This document shows positions 1-5,576 of a DNA stretch of 5,576 nucleotides, in pieces. Source of the DNA: Bdellovibrionaceae bacterium UBA2466 (lineage in GTDB: Bacteria; Bdellovibrionota; FAC87; UBA2466); NCBI GenBank assembly GCA_002342225.1, contig DDPO01000117.1:1-5576 (forward strand), read 5' to 3'. How positions within the stretch are numbered: position 1 is the first letter of the stretch; every line of letters begins with the position of its first letter. Under the pieces are notes generated by a model, which was not told the origin of the DNA, made no database searches, and was given only the letters and a program-made list of their open reading frames with translations. The position numbers and the translations under genes were made by a program.

Positions 1-2021
1 GTTGAGCAGATCTCGCAATAACCATAATTTTTTATGAGTCGTCCTTTAACGATATCAATTTTTTCCTGTGTGCTTTGATCAACGATGTTTGAGACTAGAC
101 TTGTGAGCTTGATCGTGTCCTTCTGATCTTCGAACAGTTTCAGCTCGAGAGCTTTGTGAAGTCGCTCGTTTGTTTTGTAATCGAACTGACGACCTTCTAG
201 GGCTAGTGCGCCGATATAATTCATTACTTCACGTCTGAAATCATCTTTACGGCTATCAGGAATATCGATTTTCTCTTCAATCGATCTCATGAGGCGCTCA
301 TCAGGCTCTTCATCTTGGCCGGTGTAGCGATTTTTAACTCTCTCTCTCTGGGTGTAGGCCTTGACGTTATCAATATAGTTGGAACAGAGTCTTGCCATTG
401 CCTCTTCGTCCGCAGAAATGGCTCGTTGAACTTCGCTTTTGACGATATCTTCATACTCCTGTTTAACAACAGCAAGTAGCTCTCTGAAATGTTTCTTCTT
501 GTCTTCAGAAGAGATAAGAGAATGATTTTTAAGCCCCCCTTCGAGTTCGTTTAATACCATGAAGGGATTAAGACAAGCGACATTGCCCTCTCGAGTGTTA
601 ACAAGAGCGTTTGAAATCTTGTCTTGGATGTACCTTGGAGATATGCCCTCCATCCCCTCTCGATTGGCTTCTTTTCTAAGCTCTCTAACATTGTCCTCCG
701 TAAATCCGGGGAGAGTTTTCCCATTGTAGAGTTTGAGCTTCTGTAAGAGCGTTAAATTGGCTTTTTTGGGAATTTCAAGTCGAGTCAGCACTGCCCACAT
801 AGAGGCCATCTCTAACGTATGTGGAGCAATGTGCTTACCTTTGATGCTCTTAGAGTTAAAATCTTTTTTGTAGATTTTGACCTCTTCGCCCAATTTTGTG
901 ATGTAAGGAACATCAATTTTCACTGTACGATCCCTTAGAGCTTCCATGAATTCGTTATTCTGAAGCTTTCGATATTCAGGCTCGTTGGTATGTCCGATGA
1001 TTACTTCATCAATATCTGTTTGGGGGAATTTTTTCGGTTTTACCTTGTGCTCTTGCGAGGCTCCAAGCAGGTCATACAAGAACGCAACATCGAGCTTTAA
1101 TACTTCGATAAACTCAACGATTCCACGATTGGCGATATTAAATTCGCCATCGAAATTGAAAGCTCTTGGATCAGAATCAGAGCCATACTCTGCGATTTTT
1201 CGATAATTGATATCACCCGTTAATTCCGTGGAATCCTGATTTTTCTCGTCTTTAGGTTGAAAAGTGCCAATACCTACTCTTCCTTTTTCTGAGAGCATGA
1301 TTCGTTGAACTTTTACGTGATCTACAACTTTAGTCCAATCTCCTTTGTAGAAGTGCAAAAGCTCATTGAAAATAAAATTACAGGACGGATCAAGGTCTCC
1401 TTCAATACTTATACGATGGCCCTCTTTTCTGCCGCGATTAAGTTCCTCTGCAAATTTTTTACGGAATTCATGCGGAATAAGTTTTAATGGCTCCTCGTGC
1501 ATTGGGCATTTTATTTCTCCCATCGCACCCAATATTTTTTCGGGTATTTTACCGGGGCCAGAAACCCATCTGAAAGTGTAGAGGGAACCTTCTTCGGTCG
1601 TTGAATAGAACTCAAGCCCCTTTTTCATCAAACGGGCTATCGTACTTTTTGAACTTCCCACTGGTCCATGAAGCAAAATAACTCTTTTCTCAGGGCCATA
1701 GGACTGAGCTGCTGCTTTTAGAACATTGACGAGCTTCATCAAGTGAACATCGAGCCCAAAGACCGCATCTTTTCCATTATCGAAAGGATCCTTGAAGAAA
1801 TTGTAGGAAACAATTTTTTTCTTAAATTCGACGTACTCTTCAGTGCCGTAACTACAGATCAGGTCATACAACCTTTGAAAAGCATTTCTTGTGACCTCGG
1901 GGTGTTCTCGAACAATGTCTACATACTGTTGGAAAGTCCCTTCCCAGTTATATTTTGCGTATTTATCTAAATCCTGAAGGCCTGCGATAAAGTTTTTGAT
2001 GTCGATGGCAGATGAAGACAT
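1..2021 (-). CDS. prkA: PrkA family AAA+ protein kinase (YeaG-like), 3' end outside window
   Basis: This frame is open for 673 complete codons from ATG at 2021 to the left edge, with no stop seen. The N-terminal part is the AAA_PrkA domain (about residues 20-400), with Walker A motif GPVGSSKST at 119-127 (Lys125). Family-typical blocks follow: [20 protein letters not shown] (244-263), [13 protein letters not shown] (297-309), IGHTNEPEY (342-350), [13 protein letters not shown] (361-373) and IAPHTLEMA (398-406). The C-terminal PrkA domain carries [10 protein letters not shown] (435-444) and [13 protein letters not shown] (571-583 region). Known relatives are about 630-645 residues, so only a short tail should be missing. 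PrkA proteins are cytoplasmic ATPases reported as Ser/Thr kinases in stress, stationary-phase and sporulation responses; the Bacillus protein has also been described as an ATP-dependent protease. The start is supported by AAGGAG six bases upstream and by a strong promoter in the gap before it. The partner genes yeaH and spoVR, often next to prkA, would lie left of the window if present. Confidence 0.96.
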   Translation of the reverse strand, partial: MSSSAIDIKNFIAGLQDLDKYAKYNWEGTFQQYVDIVREHPEVTRNAFQRLYDLICSYGTEEYVEFKKKIVSYNFFKDPFDNGKDAVFGLDVHLMKLVNVLKAAAQSYGPEKRVILLHGPVGSSKSTIARLMKKGLEFYSTTEEGSLYTFRWVSGPGKIPEKILGAMGEIKCPMHEEPLKLIPHEFRKKFAEELNRGRKEGHRISIEGDLDPSCNFIFNELLHFYKGDWTKVVDHVKVQRIMLSEKGRVGIGTFQPKDEKNQDSTELTGDINYRKIAEYGSDSDPRAFNFDGEFNIANRGIVEFIEVLKLDVAFLYDLLGASQEHKVKPKKFPQTDIDEVIIGHTNEPEYRKLQNNEFMEALRDRTVKIDVPYITKLGEEVKIYKKDFNSKSIKGKHIAPHTLEMASMWAVLTRLEIPKKANLTLLQKLKLYNGKTLPGFTEDNVRELRKEANREGMEGISPRYIQDKISNALVNTREGNVACLNPFMVLNELEGGLKNHSLISSEDKKKHFRELLAVVKQEYEDIVKSEVQRAISADEEAMARLCSNYIDNVKAYTQRERVKNRYTGQDEEPDERLMRSIEEKIDIPDSRKDDFRREVMNYIGALALEGRQFDYKTNERLHKALELKLFEDQKDTIKLTSLVSNIVDQSTQEKIDIVKGRLIKNYGYCEICS

Positions 2022-2027
2022 ACGATT

Positions 2028-2033
2028 CTCCTT
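2028..2033 (-). promoter_or_regulatory. Shine-Dalgarno of prkA
   Basis: On the minus strand AAGGAG lies six bases before the ATG at 2021. It is the best ribosome binding site in the window and fixes the prkA start. The internal operon genes have weaker sites. Confidence 0.85.
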
Positions 2034-2064
2034 AAAAACTATTTTAGAAATGAACTTGAGGGGT

Positions 2065-2092
2065 GAAGATAAGATCTAATCTAATTATCTTC
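2065..2092. repeat. 8-bp inverted repeat over the prkA -10 box and start site
   Basis: GAAGATAA (2065-2072) and TTATCTTC (2085-2092) are perfect reverse complements separated by 12 bases. The right arm covers nearly all of the -10 box (2084-2089), and the predicted transcription start falls in the spacer. The spacer also contains a short tandem ATTAGATTAGAT-like run and the palindrome AGATCT. The position fits a repressor operator. Because the predicted start lies inside the dyad, the prkA transcript itself could not form the whole hairpin. A read-through operon mRNA could, but no U-run follows, so a terminator is unlikely. An AT-rich dyad of this size may also arise by chance. Confidence 0.45.
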
Positions 2093-2112
2093 TGCGTAGC
2101 AAAAATAGTCAA
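2084..2112 (-). promoter_or_regulatory. Sigma70-type promoter for prkA
   Basis: On the minus strand, -35 box TTGACT (2107-2112) is followed by a 17-base spacer and -10 box GATAAT (2084-2089). Each box matches the sigma70 consensus at five of six bases and the spacing is optimal. The predicted start of transcription is near 2077, which gives a leader of about 55 bases before the prkA ATG. The -35 box begins only 17 bases after the stop codon of the upstream deaminase gene. PrkA therefore appears to have its own vegetative promoter in addition to any read-through from the operon. No experimental start site is known to me, so this is a sequence prediction. Confidence 0.72.
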
Positions 2113-2129
2113 TCTGCAGGGGGCTTCAT
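2113..2129 (-). other. End of salvage operon without a recognisable terminator
   Basis: Between the amidohydrolase stop codon and the prkA -35 box there are only 17 bases, which contain a C-run and CTGCAG but no stem followed by a T-run. The whole 2022-2129 gap also lacks a GC-rich hairpin with a U-tract. Operon transcripts may therefore read into prkA, or may end by a factor-dependent mechanism that leaves no visible mark. Confidence 0.4.
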
Positions 2130-3455
2130 TCAGAGAGCGATGCGACGTCCCCACTCTCTTGCTTCAGAAAGAATTGCCTCTTCATCAAGAGTTAAAATTT
2201 TTCTATTCTCCATGAGAACCGACCCACCGACAACACTGTGCTTCACATCAGCTCCCGTTGCACTGTAGGCAAGATGAGAAAAAGGATTGTAAACCGGCAC
2301 AGCGTGCGGACCTTCCAAAGAAACGGCAATAAGATCTGCTGATTTACCGACCTCAAGTGAGCCCATCTCGTGGTCCAACTTGAAAGCTTCGGCGCCTTCG
2401 ATCGTCAAAATCTTGACGATATCTTCAGCGGTTAACTTTCCCACACCATTTTGGAAAATCTGAAGCTTTAGAGCAAAATCGGCCTCTTGAAGTAGATCCA
2501 AATTGTTATTGCTGGCAGCCCCATCTGTGCCCAAAGAAACTTTAACACCGGCTTTTCTCAAACTTACAACCGGACAAATTCCTGTTCCTAGTTTTAAGTT
2601 GGACTCCGGGTTATGAATAACTCCGACCCCATGGCGACTAAGAATTTCAATATCTGATGGTTCGAGGCAAACCGCATGAGCCGCTACACAACGATTCCTC
2701 CACAAACCGATTTTTTCAAAAAATGCAGTAGGAGTTAAACCTCGTTTCTTTCGGCAATCCTCAACTTCAGAAGTCGTTTCTTGTAAGTGCAGATGAACTC
2801 TTAAATTATTTTTCTCTGCATAGACGACTATTTTCTCCCAAACGGAGTCGCTCACCCCATAAACAGAGTGAGGAGCAATAGCTGGTAGAACTCTCGGAAA
2901 GTTTTGAGTCTTCGACAGATACTCATCGAACTGACCAAAGATCTTACTAGTATCTTCAACTCCACTGATTTCTATTAAGGTCTGTCCGCAAATGCCTCGG
3001 ATTCCGCTCTCATGTACCGCTCGAGCCGCCGCTTCTTCAAAATAATACATATCGTTAAAAAGGGTTGTGCCTGAACGAATCATCTCCAAAATTGCAAGAA
3101 GAGTCCCTAAATAAACAAAATCCTGACTTCCCCACTTTTTCTCAACAGGAAAGATCTTGTCATGCAACCAAGAATATAAAGGCATGTCATCTGCATAGCC
3201 CCTGAGCAGAGTCATGCCAGTATGTGTGTGACCATTAATGAGTCCCGGTAAAACAAGACAATGGCTAGCATCAATAACTTTTTTAGCCTTAAGCTCTGTG
3301 GGCCTATCGACCGAACGAATAGACGCGATTCTTCCGTTTCTAATATCAATTTGACCGTTTGTGATGATTTCATTCTTGCGATTGAGTGTAAGAATGGTGC
3401 CACCCCAAATCGTGAGATCAGGTATGTTTTTTTCAAGATTTTCTAAGTTGTTCAT
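2130..3455 (-). CDS. mtaD: SAH/MTA/adenosine deaminase, amidohydrolase superfamily
   Basis: This 441-residue protein is of normal length for the MtaD/SAH deaminase group (COG0402-type), zinc enzymes that hydrolyse the 6-amino group of 5'-methylthioadenosine, S-adenosylhomocysteine or adenosine to the inosyl product and ammonia. The small beta-sandwich domain is formed by residues about 1-70 and the C-terminal end around 385-430, with the TIM-barrel between. Predicted metal ligands are His76 and His78 (NGHTHTG), His223 and Asp311 (LGTDGAASNN). Glu226 (HLQET) is the likely catalytic acid, and His196 and His260 match conserved substrate-side histidines. Spacings 223-226, 196-223 and 260-311 agree with my memory of Thermotoga TM0936. 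NPESNLKLGTGICP (282-295) is also typical. The exact substrate cannot be read from the sequence; guanine or chlorohydrolase activity is less likely. It is the last gene of the operon, and its ATG overlaps the cdd stop by ATGA, with only a weak Shine-Dalgarno. No clear terminator follows. Confidence 0.88.
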   Translation of the reverse strand: MNNLENLEKNIPDLTIWGGTILTLNRKNEIITNGQIDIRNGRIASIRSVDRPTELKAKKVIDASHCLVLPGLINGHTHTGMTLLRGYADDMPLYSWLHDKIFPVEKKWGSQDFVYLGTLLAILEMIRSGTTLFNDMYYFEEAAARAVHESGIRGICGQTLIEISGVEDTSKIFGQFDEYLSKTQNFPRVLPAIAPHSVYGVSDSVWEKIVVYAEKNNLRVHLHLQETTSEVEDCRKKRGLTPTAFFEKIGLWRNRCVAAHAVCLEPSDIEILSRHGVGVIHNPESNLKLGTGICPVVSLRKAGVKVSLGTDGAASNNNLDLLQEADFALKLQIFQNGVGKLTAEDIVKILTIEGAEAFKLDHEMGSLEVGKSADLIAVSLEGPHAVPVYNPFSHLAYSATGADVKHSVVGGSVLMENRKILTLDEEAILSEAREWGRRIAL

Positions 3456-3883
3456 TGATTGAGTTTCTCAGGATCAAAAGCAAATGGGAAGAGAGTTCGA
3501 GTCAGCGCTTTTAAAAAGTGTTTACCTGATTTATTAAGTGCAATTACTTCGGAATCAGCTCCAAACTCCTGAATAACCTGCAAGCACATTCCACAAGGAA
3601 AAACGGGCTCTTCCGAAGAAGCAGCCACCACGATCGTTTTTATTTTTTTTCCGCCTTCCGAAACCATTTTCACAATAGCTGTTCGTTCAGCGCATAGCCC
3701 AGCAGGATACGAAGCATTTTCGACATTACATCCAGTGTATATTTTTCCAGTATCGTCCAACACCACCGAACCCACTTGATATTTCGAATAGGGGGCATAA
3801 GCCTTTTTCTTAGCATTAATTGCTTTTTTAACCAGATCTTTCTCTTTTGAATTTAATTTTGAAACAGGAAGTTCTTTTTTCAT
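3452..3883 (-). CDS. cdd: Cytidine deaminase
   Basis: This 143-residue protein has the length of small tetrameric (Bacillus-type) cytidine deaminases, which convert cytidine and deoxycytidine to uridine and deoxyuridine in the cytoplasm. NVENASYPAG (53-62) holds the ribose-binding Asn53 and Glu55. The catalytic zinc site is Cys64-Ala-Glu66-Arg67 plus Cys97 and Cys100 in the PCGMC motif, with Glu66 as the proton shuttle. AYAPYSKYQVG (29-38 region) near the N-terminus and the LFPFAF block (131-136) near the C-terminus are also typical. One oddity is Leu101, where most family members have Arg directly after the second Cys (PCGxCRQ). The zinc ligands are intact, so the enzyme is probably active. 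The start overlaps the PNP stop by ATGA, with GGAAA about seven bases upstream. The stop overlaps the start of the amidohydrolase gene, which points to translational coupling. Its product uridine is a substrate for the phosphorylase at the head of the operon. Confidence 0.95.
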   Translation of the reverse strand: MKKELPVSKLNSKEKDLVKKAINAKKKAYAPYSKYQVGSVVLDDTGKIYTGCNVENASYPAGLCAERTAIVKMVSEGGKKIKTIVVAASSEEPVFPCGMCLQVIQEFGADSEVIALNKSGKHFLKALTRTLFPFAFDPEKLNQ

Positions 3884-4713
3884 AAAACTTTTTCCATTGA
3901 TTTAACCGACTCTTTGACCAACAAACAAAATTTGCTCTGAACCTTTTTGGCTGTTTCTAATACCTCTGCATGCTCAAGAGGAGTGGGGCTCACACCAGCT
4001 GCGAGGTTGGTCACACAAGAAATCGCTACAATCCTTTTTCCCATGTGATGGAGTGCGATAGCTTCTGGAACAGTTGACATTCCAACAACATCTCCCCCTA
4101 AAAGAGTGTACATTTTAATTTCGGCCGGAGTTTCATAAGACGGGCCATGTAAACCCACGTAGACTCCCTCGCCAAGTTCAATCTTTAATTGTTTCGACGT
4201 ATCACGAACAATTTTTCTAAGCTCTGGATCATAGAGATGAGTCATGTCTGGAAATCTTGGACCCAATTCAGCGATATTTTTACCCACGAGTGGATTGGTT
4301 CCCATGAGGTTCAAGTGGTCTTTGATCAAAACCAAATCAGCCGGTTTCATCGAAGGATGCAAACCGCCCGCTGCATTGGTAAGAAAAAAAACCTGAGCTC
4401 CAGCCAAAGCAAATACTCTGAAAGGAAAAACGACCTCATCCATTTTGAGCCCTTCATAGAAATGAAGGCGGCCTTGCATACAAGCGACACGAGTTCCTCC
4501 CAGCCTACCTACAACAAGTCGAGATACGTGGCCCTCCACAGTAGTTTGGGCTAAATGAGGAATATCCGAATAAGAGATCTCGGTTTCAACTTCCAGTTCA
4601 TTCAAAATATTTGCTAGACCGCTACCTAAAACGATAAGAAACTTTGGAAACTCTTCTATTTTTTCTACAACAAATTTTCTAGCCTCTTCAAGCTTCTCAA
4701 ATTGAGTTTTCAT
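3880..4713 (-). CDS. punA: Purine nucleoside phosphorylase, trimeric type
   Basis: This 277-residue protein matches the trimeric, mammalian-like PNP class, which splits inosine, guanosine and their deoxy forms with phosphate into base and (deoxy)ribose-1-phosphate. By alignment to human PNP from memory, the phosphate site is Ser31 (VLGSGLA), His62 (VEGHVSR), Arg82, His84 (QGRLHFYEG) and Ser213. The sugar site includes Tyr86 and Met212 (GMSTVPE). The base site has Ala114 (TNAAGG), Tyr193 where human has Phe200, Glu194 (GPSYET), Asn236 (TNLAAG) and His248. Asn236 corresponds to human Asn243 and predicts preference for 6-oxopurines, so adenosine would need deamination first. MTA phosphorylases of the same fold carry Asp there, which argues against that activity. 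The alternative symbols pupG or deoD are used for relatives. The start at 4713 overlaps the upstream stop by ATGA and has AGAGAGG seven bases upstream; the stop overlaps the start of cdd. Confidence 0.95.
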   Translation of the reverse strand: MKTQFEKLEEARKFVVEKIEEFPKFLIVLGSGLANILNELEVETEISYSDIPHLAQTTVEGHVSRLVVGRLGGTRVACMQGRLHFYEGLKMDEVVFPFRVFALAGAQVFFLTNAAGGLHPSMKPADLVLIKDHLNLMGTNPLVGKNIAELGPRFPDMTHLYDPELRKIVRDTSKQLKIELGEGVYVGLHGPSYETPAEIKMYTLLGGDVVGMSTVPEAIALHHMGKRIVAISCVTNLAAGVSPTPLEHAEVLETAKKVQSKFCLLVKESVKSMEKVL

Positions 4714-5576
4714 GCAATAACCTCTCTCACAATCGAAGATTCTTTTGTGAACTCACTCTTTTTAGTTTCGACTTGGATCGCTCTTTGTAATACTTTTTGA
4801 ATAATCTGAACCTCTTGAGGCGAGCGATGATAAACTCGGACAATCGTTTGTCCCGCTTCCACTAAGTCTCCTGATTTCTTCAAAAATTCAAACCCAACTT
4901 TGTTATCAATTCCTGATTCCTTAACCATGCGCCCTCCCCCGAGCTCCACGAGAAGCACCCCAATCTCTCGCGCATGAATGGAAGAAACATGGCCTGACTC
5001 ATTTGCGACATAATCATAACTGAAATAGGTTTCTCTGAAGGAGTCTCTACTTCTTTTGAAGTTATCGAAATTACCGCCTTGAGATTCAAAAAGTTGCTGA
5101 AACAAAGGAAAAGCTAATTTTTTTTGAATGACTTCGTGGCACATGTTTTTTGCAGAATCGACTGAGATACTTTTTTGAGAAGCCATAAAGATCATCCAAG
5201 CTGCACTTTCGAGGACTAATTCATCTAAATATTTTTCTCTGGGTGCACCATTGAGAAAGTCGGCACACTCTTCGACTTCCAAGAAATTCCCCGTCTTCCA
5301 CCCTAAAGGTTCATCCATCCGAGTTATTAAGCCAACAGCATCAAGCCCCTGATGACGAGCGACCGACACTAGTCCCTTAGCCAAAATCTTAGCTTGGTCC
5401 TGACTCGGCATAAAAGCACCGAGCCCAGTTTTTATATCGAATAAGATTCCATTTAAATTTTCAGCAAGCTTTTTGCTCATAATACTAGAAATAATGAGCG
5501 GGATGCTCTCAATGGTTCCAGTGACATCCCTTAAGGAATAAATCAAACGATCGGCAGGAGCGATAGATTCAGTCTG
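4710..5576 (-). CDS. deoA: Thymidine / pyrimidine-nucleoside phosphorylase, 5' end outside window
   Basis: The frame is open from the right edge to the TGA at 4710-4712, giving 289 C-terminal residues of a family that is usually about 430-440 long, so roughly 150 residues are missing. Homology runs right to the edge (APADRLIYSLRDVTGTIESI at visible residues 6-25), so the TTG at 5546 is an internal Leu codon. Visible residues Arg16 (LRDVT), Ser31 and Lys35 (SSIMSKK) match Escherichia coli DeoA Arg171, Ser186 and Lys190 in the nucleoside site. DIKTGLGAFM (47-56) and the C-terminal PYNP_C-type domain with LGGGR and GIDNKVGF are also family marks. The enzyme splits thymidine, deoxyuridine or uridine with phosphate to base and (deoxy)ribose-1-phosphate. 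The residues that separate DeoA from the broader Pdp type lie outside the window, and the visible part mixes features of both, so the symbol is provisional. It overlaps the PNP gene by ATGA. Confidence 0.93.
   Translation of the reverse strand, partial: QTESIAPADRLIYSLRDVTGTIESIPLIISSIMSKKLAENLNGILFDIKTGLGAFMPSQDQAKILAKGLVSVARHQGLDAVGLITRMDEPLGWKTGNFLEVEECADFLNGAPREKYLDELVLESAAWMIFMASQKSISVDSAKNMCHEVIQKKLAFPLFQQLFESQGGNFDNFKRSRDSFRETYFSYDYVANESGHVSSIHAREIGVLLVELGGGRMVKESGIDNKVGFEFLKKSGDLVEAGQTIVRVYHRSPQEVQIIQKVLQRAIQVETKKSEFTKESSIVREVIA
4721..4727 (-). promoter_or_regulatory. Shine-Dalgarno of the PNP gene, inside the upstream gene
   Basis: On the minus strand AGAGAGG ends seven bases before the ATG at 4713. 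It lies within the last codons of the phosphorylase gene (Arg-Glu-Val), and the two genes share ATGA. This supports the chosen start and re-initiation by ribosomes finishing the upstream gene. Confidence 0.6.

Noticed and set aside
337..350. CT-dinucleotide run as a simple repeat
   Set aside because: It encodes Arg-Glu-Arg of PrkA in a conserved stretch and is too short to be a repeat element.
287..475. Minus-strand 62-codon open frame inside prkA
   Set aside because: It is a shifted frame of the PrkA C-terminal domain; the prkA frame across it is intact and conserved in motif.
985..1970. Several plus-strand open frames of 60-75 codons (985-1206, 1305-1487, 1366-1581, 1743-1970)
   Set aside because: All are antisense to prkA, whose translation matches the family throughout this region. 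They lack family-like sequence and have no promoter or Shine-Dalgarno that I can support.
2065..2092. The dyad as a rho-independent terminator of the operon
   Set aside because: The arms are AT-rich, the loop is 12 bases, and no T-run follows on the minus strand; overlap with the -10 box favours a DNA site.
3212..3446. Short frames on both strands at the start of the amidohydrolase gene
   Set aside because: They overlap the N-terminal coding region of the deaminase in other frames and have no recognisable product.
4189..4554. Plus-strand open frame of 121 codons
   Set aside because: It lies wholly antisense to the well-supported PNP gene, resembles no protein I know, and is explained as a shadow of the coding strand.
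4880..5089. Minus-strand 69-codon frame inside the phosphorylase gene
   Set aside because: It is an out-of-frame shadow of the C-terminal domain of the phosphorylase.
5544..5546. TTG as the start codon of the phosphorylase
   Set aside because: The frame stays open to the right edge, and the residues before it (including APADR) match the family, so this is an internal Leu and the true start is outside the window.

Overview
The window is a compact stretch of bacterial core metabolism with every gene on the minus strand. It reads from right to left as a four-gene nucleoside-salvage operon followed by a PrkA-type kinase gene. The operon genes are a pyrimidine-nucleoside/thymidine phosphorylase (5' end outside the window), a trimeric-type purine nucleoside phosphorylase, a cytidine deaminase, and an SAH/MTA/adenosine deaminase of the amidohydrolase superfamily. 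PrkA loses its last codons off the left edge. There are no RNA genes, mobile elements, CRISPR arrays or plus-strand genes that I can support.

Layout: positions 1-2021 are prkA (3' end missing). Positions 2022-2129 are the only intergenic gap and hold a strong sigma70-like promoter, an 8-bp dyad over its -10 region, and a good Shine-Dalgarno for prkA. Positions 2130-5576 are the salvage operon. Its three internal junctions are all 4-base ATGA overlaps (3452-3455, 3880-3883, 4710-4713), which suggests one mRNA and translational coupling. No stretch above 300 bases lacks a gene.

How the genes work together (inference from family knowledge): the operon looks like two matched deaminase/phosphorylase pairs. 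Cytidine deaminase makes (deoxy)uridine, which the pyrimidine phosphorylase splits. The amidohydrolase could make (S-)inosine-type nucleosides, and the PNP, whose Asn236 predicts 6-oxopurine specificity, could split inosine. The products would be free bases plus (deoxy)ribose-1-phosphate, so the operon suits an organism that consumes nucleosides from degraded nucleic acids or from S-adenosylmethionine turnover.

Organism: a moderately AT-rich bacterium with short gaps and tight operons. PrkA together with this salvage set would fit a Bdellovibrionota-like or other former-deltaproteobacterial genome, but this is only an impression and nothing in the window proves it. I see no clearly new biological system. 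The points most worth checking are the promoter/operator before prkA, the paired-enzyme logic of the operon, and a Leu in the usual Arg position of the cytidine deaminase zinc motif.
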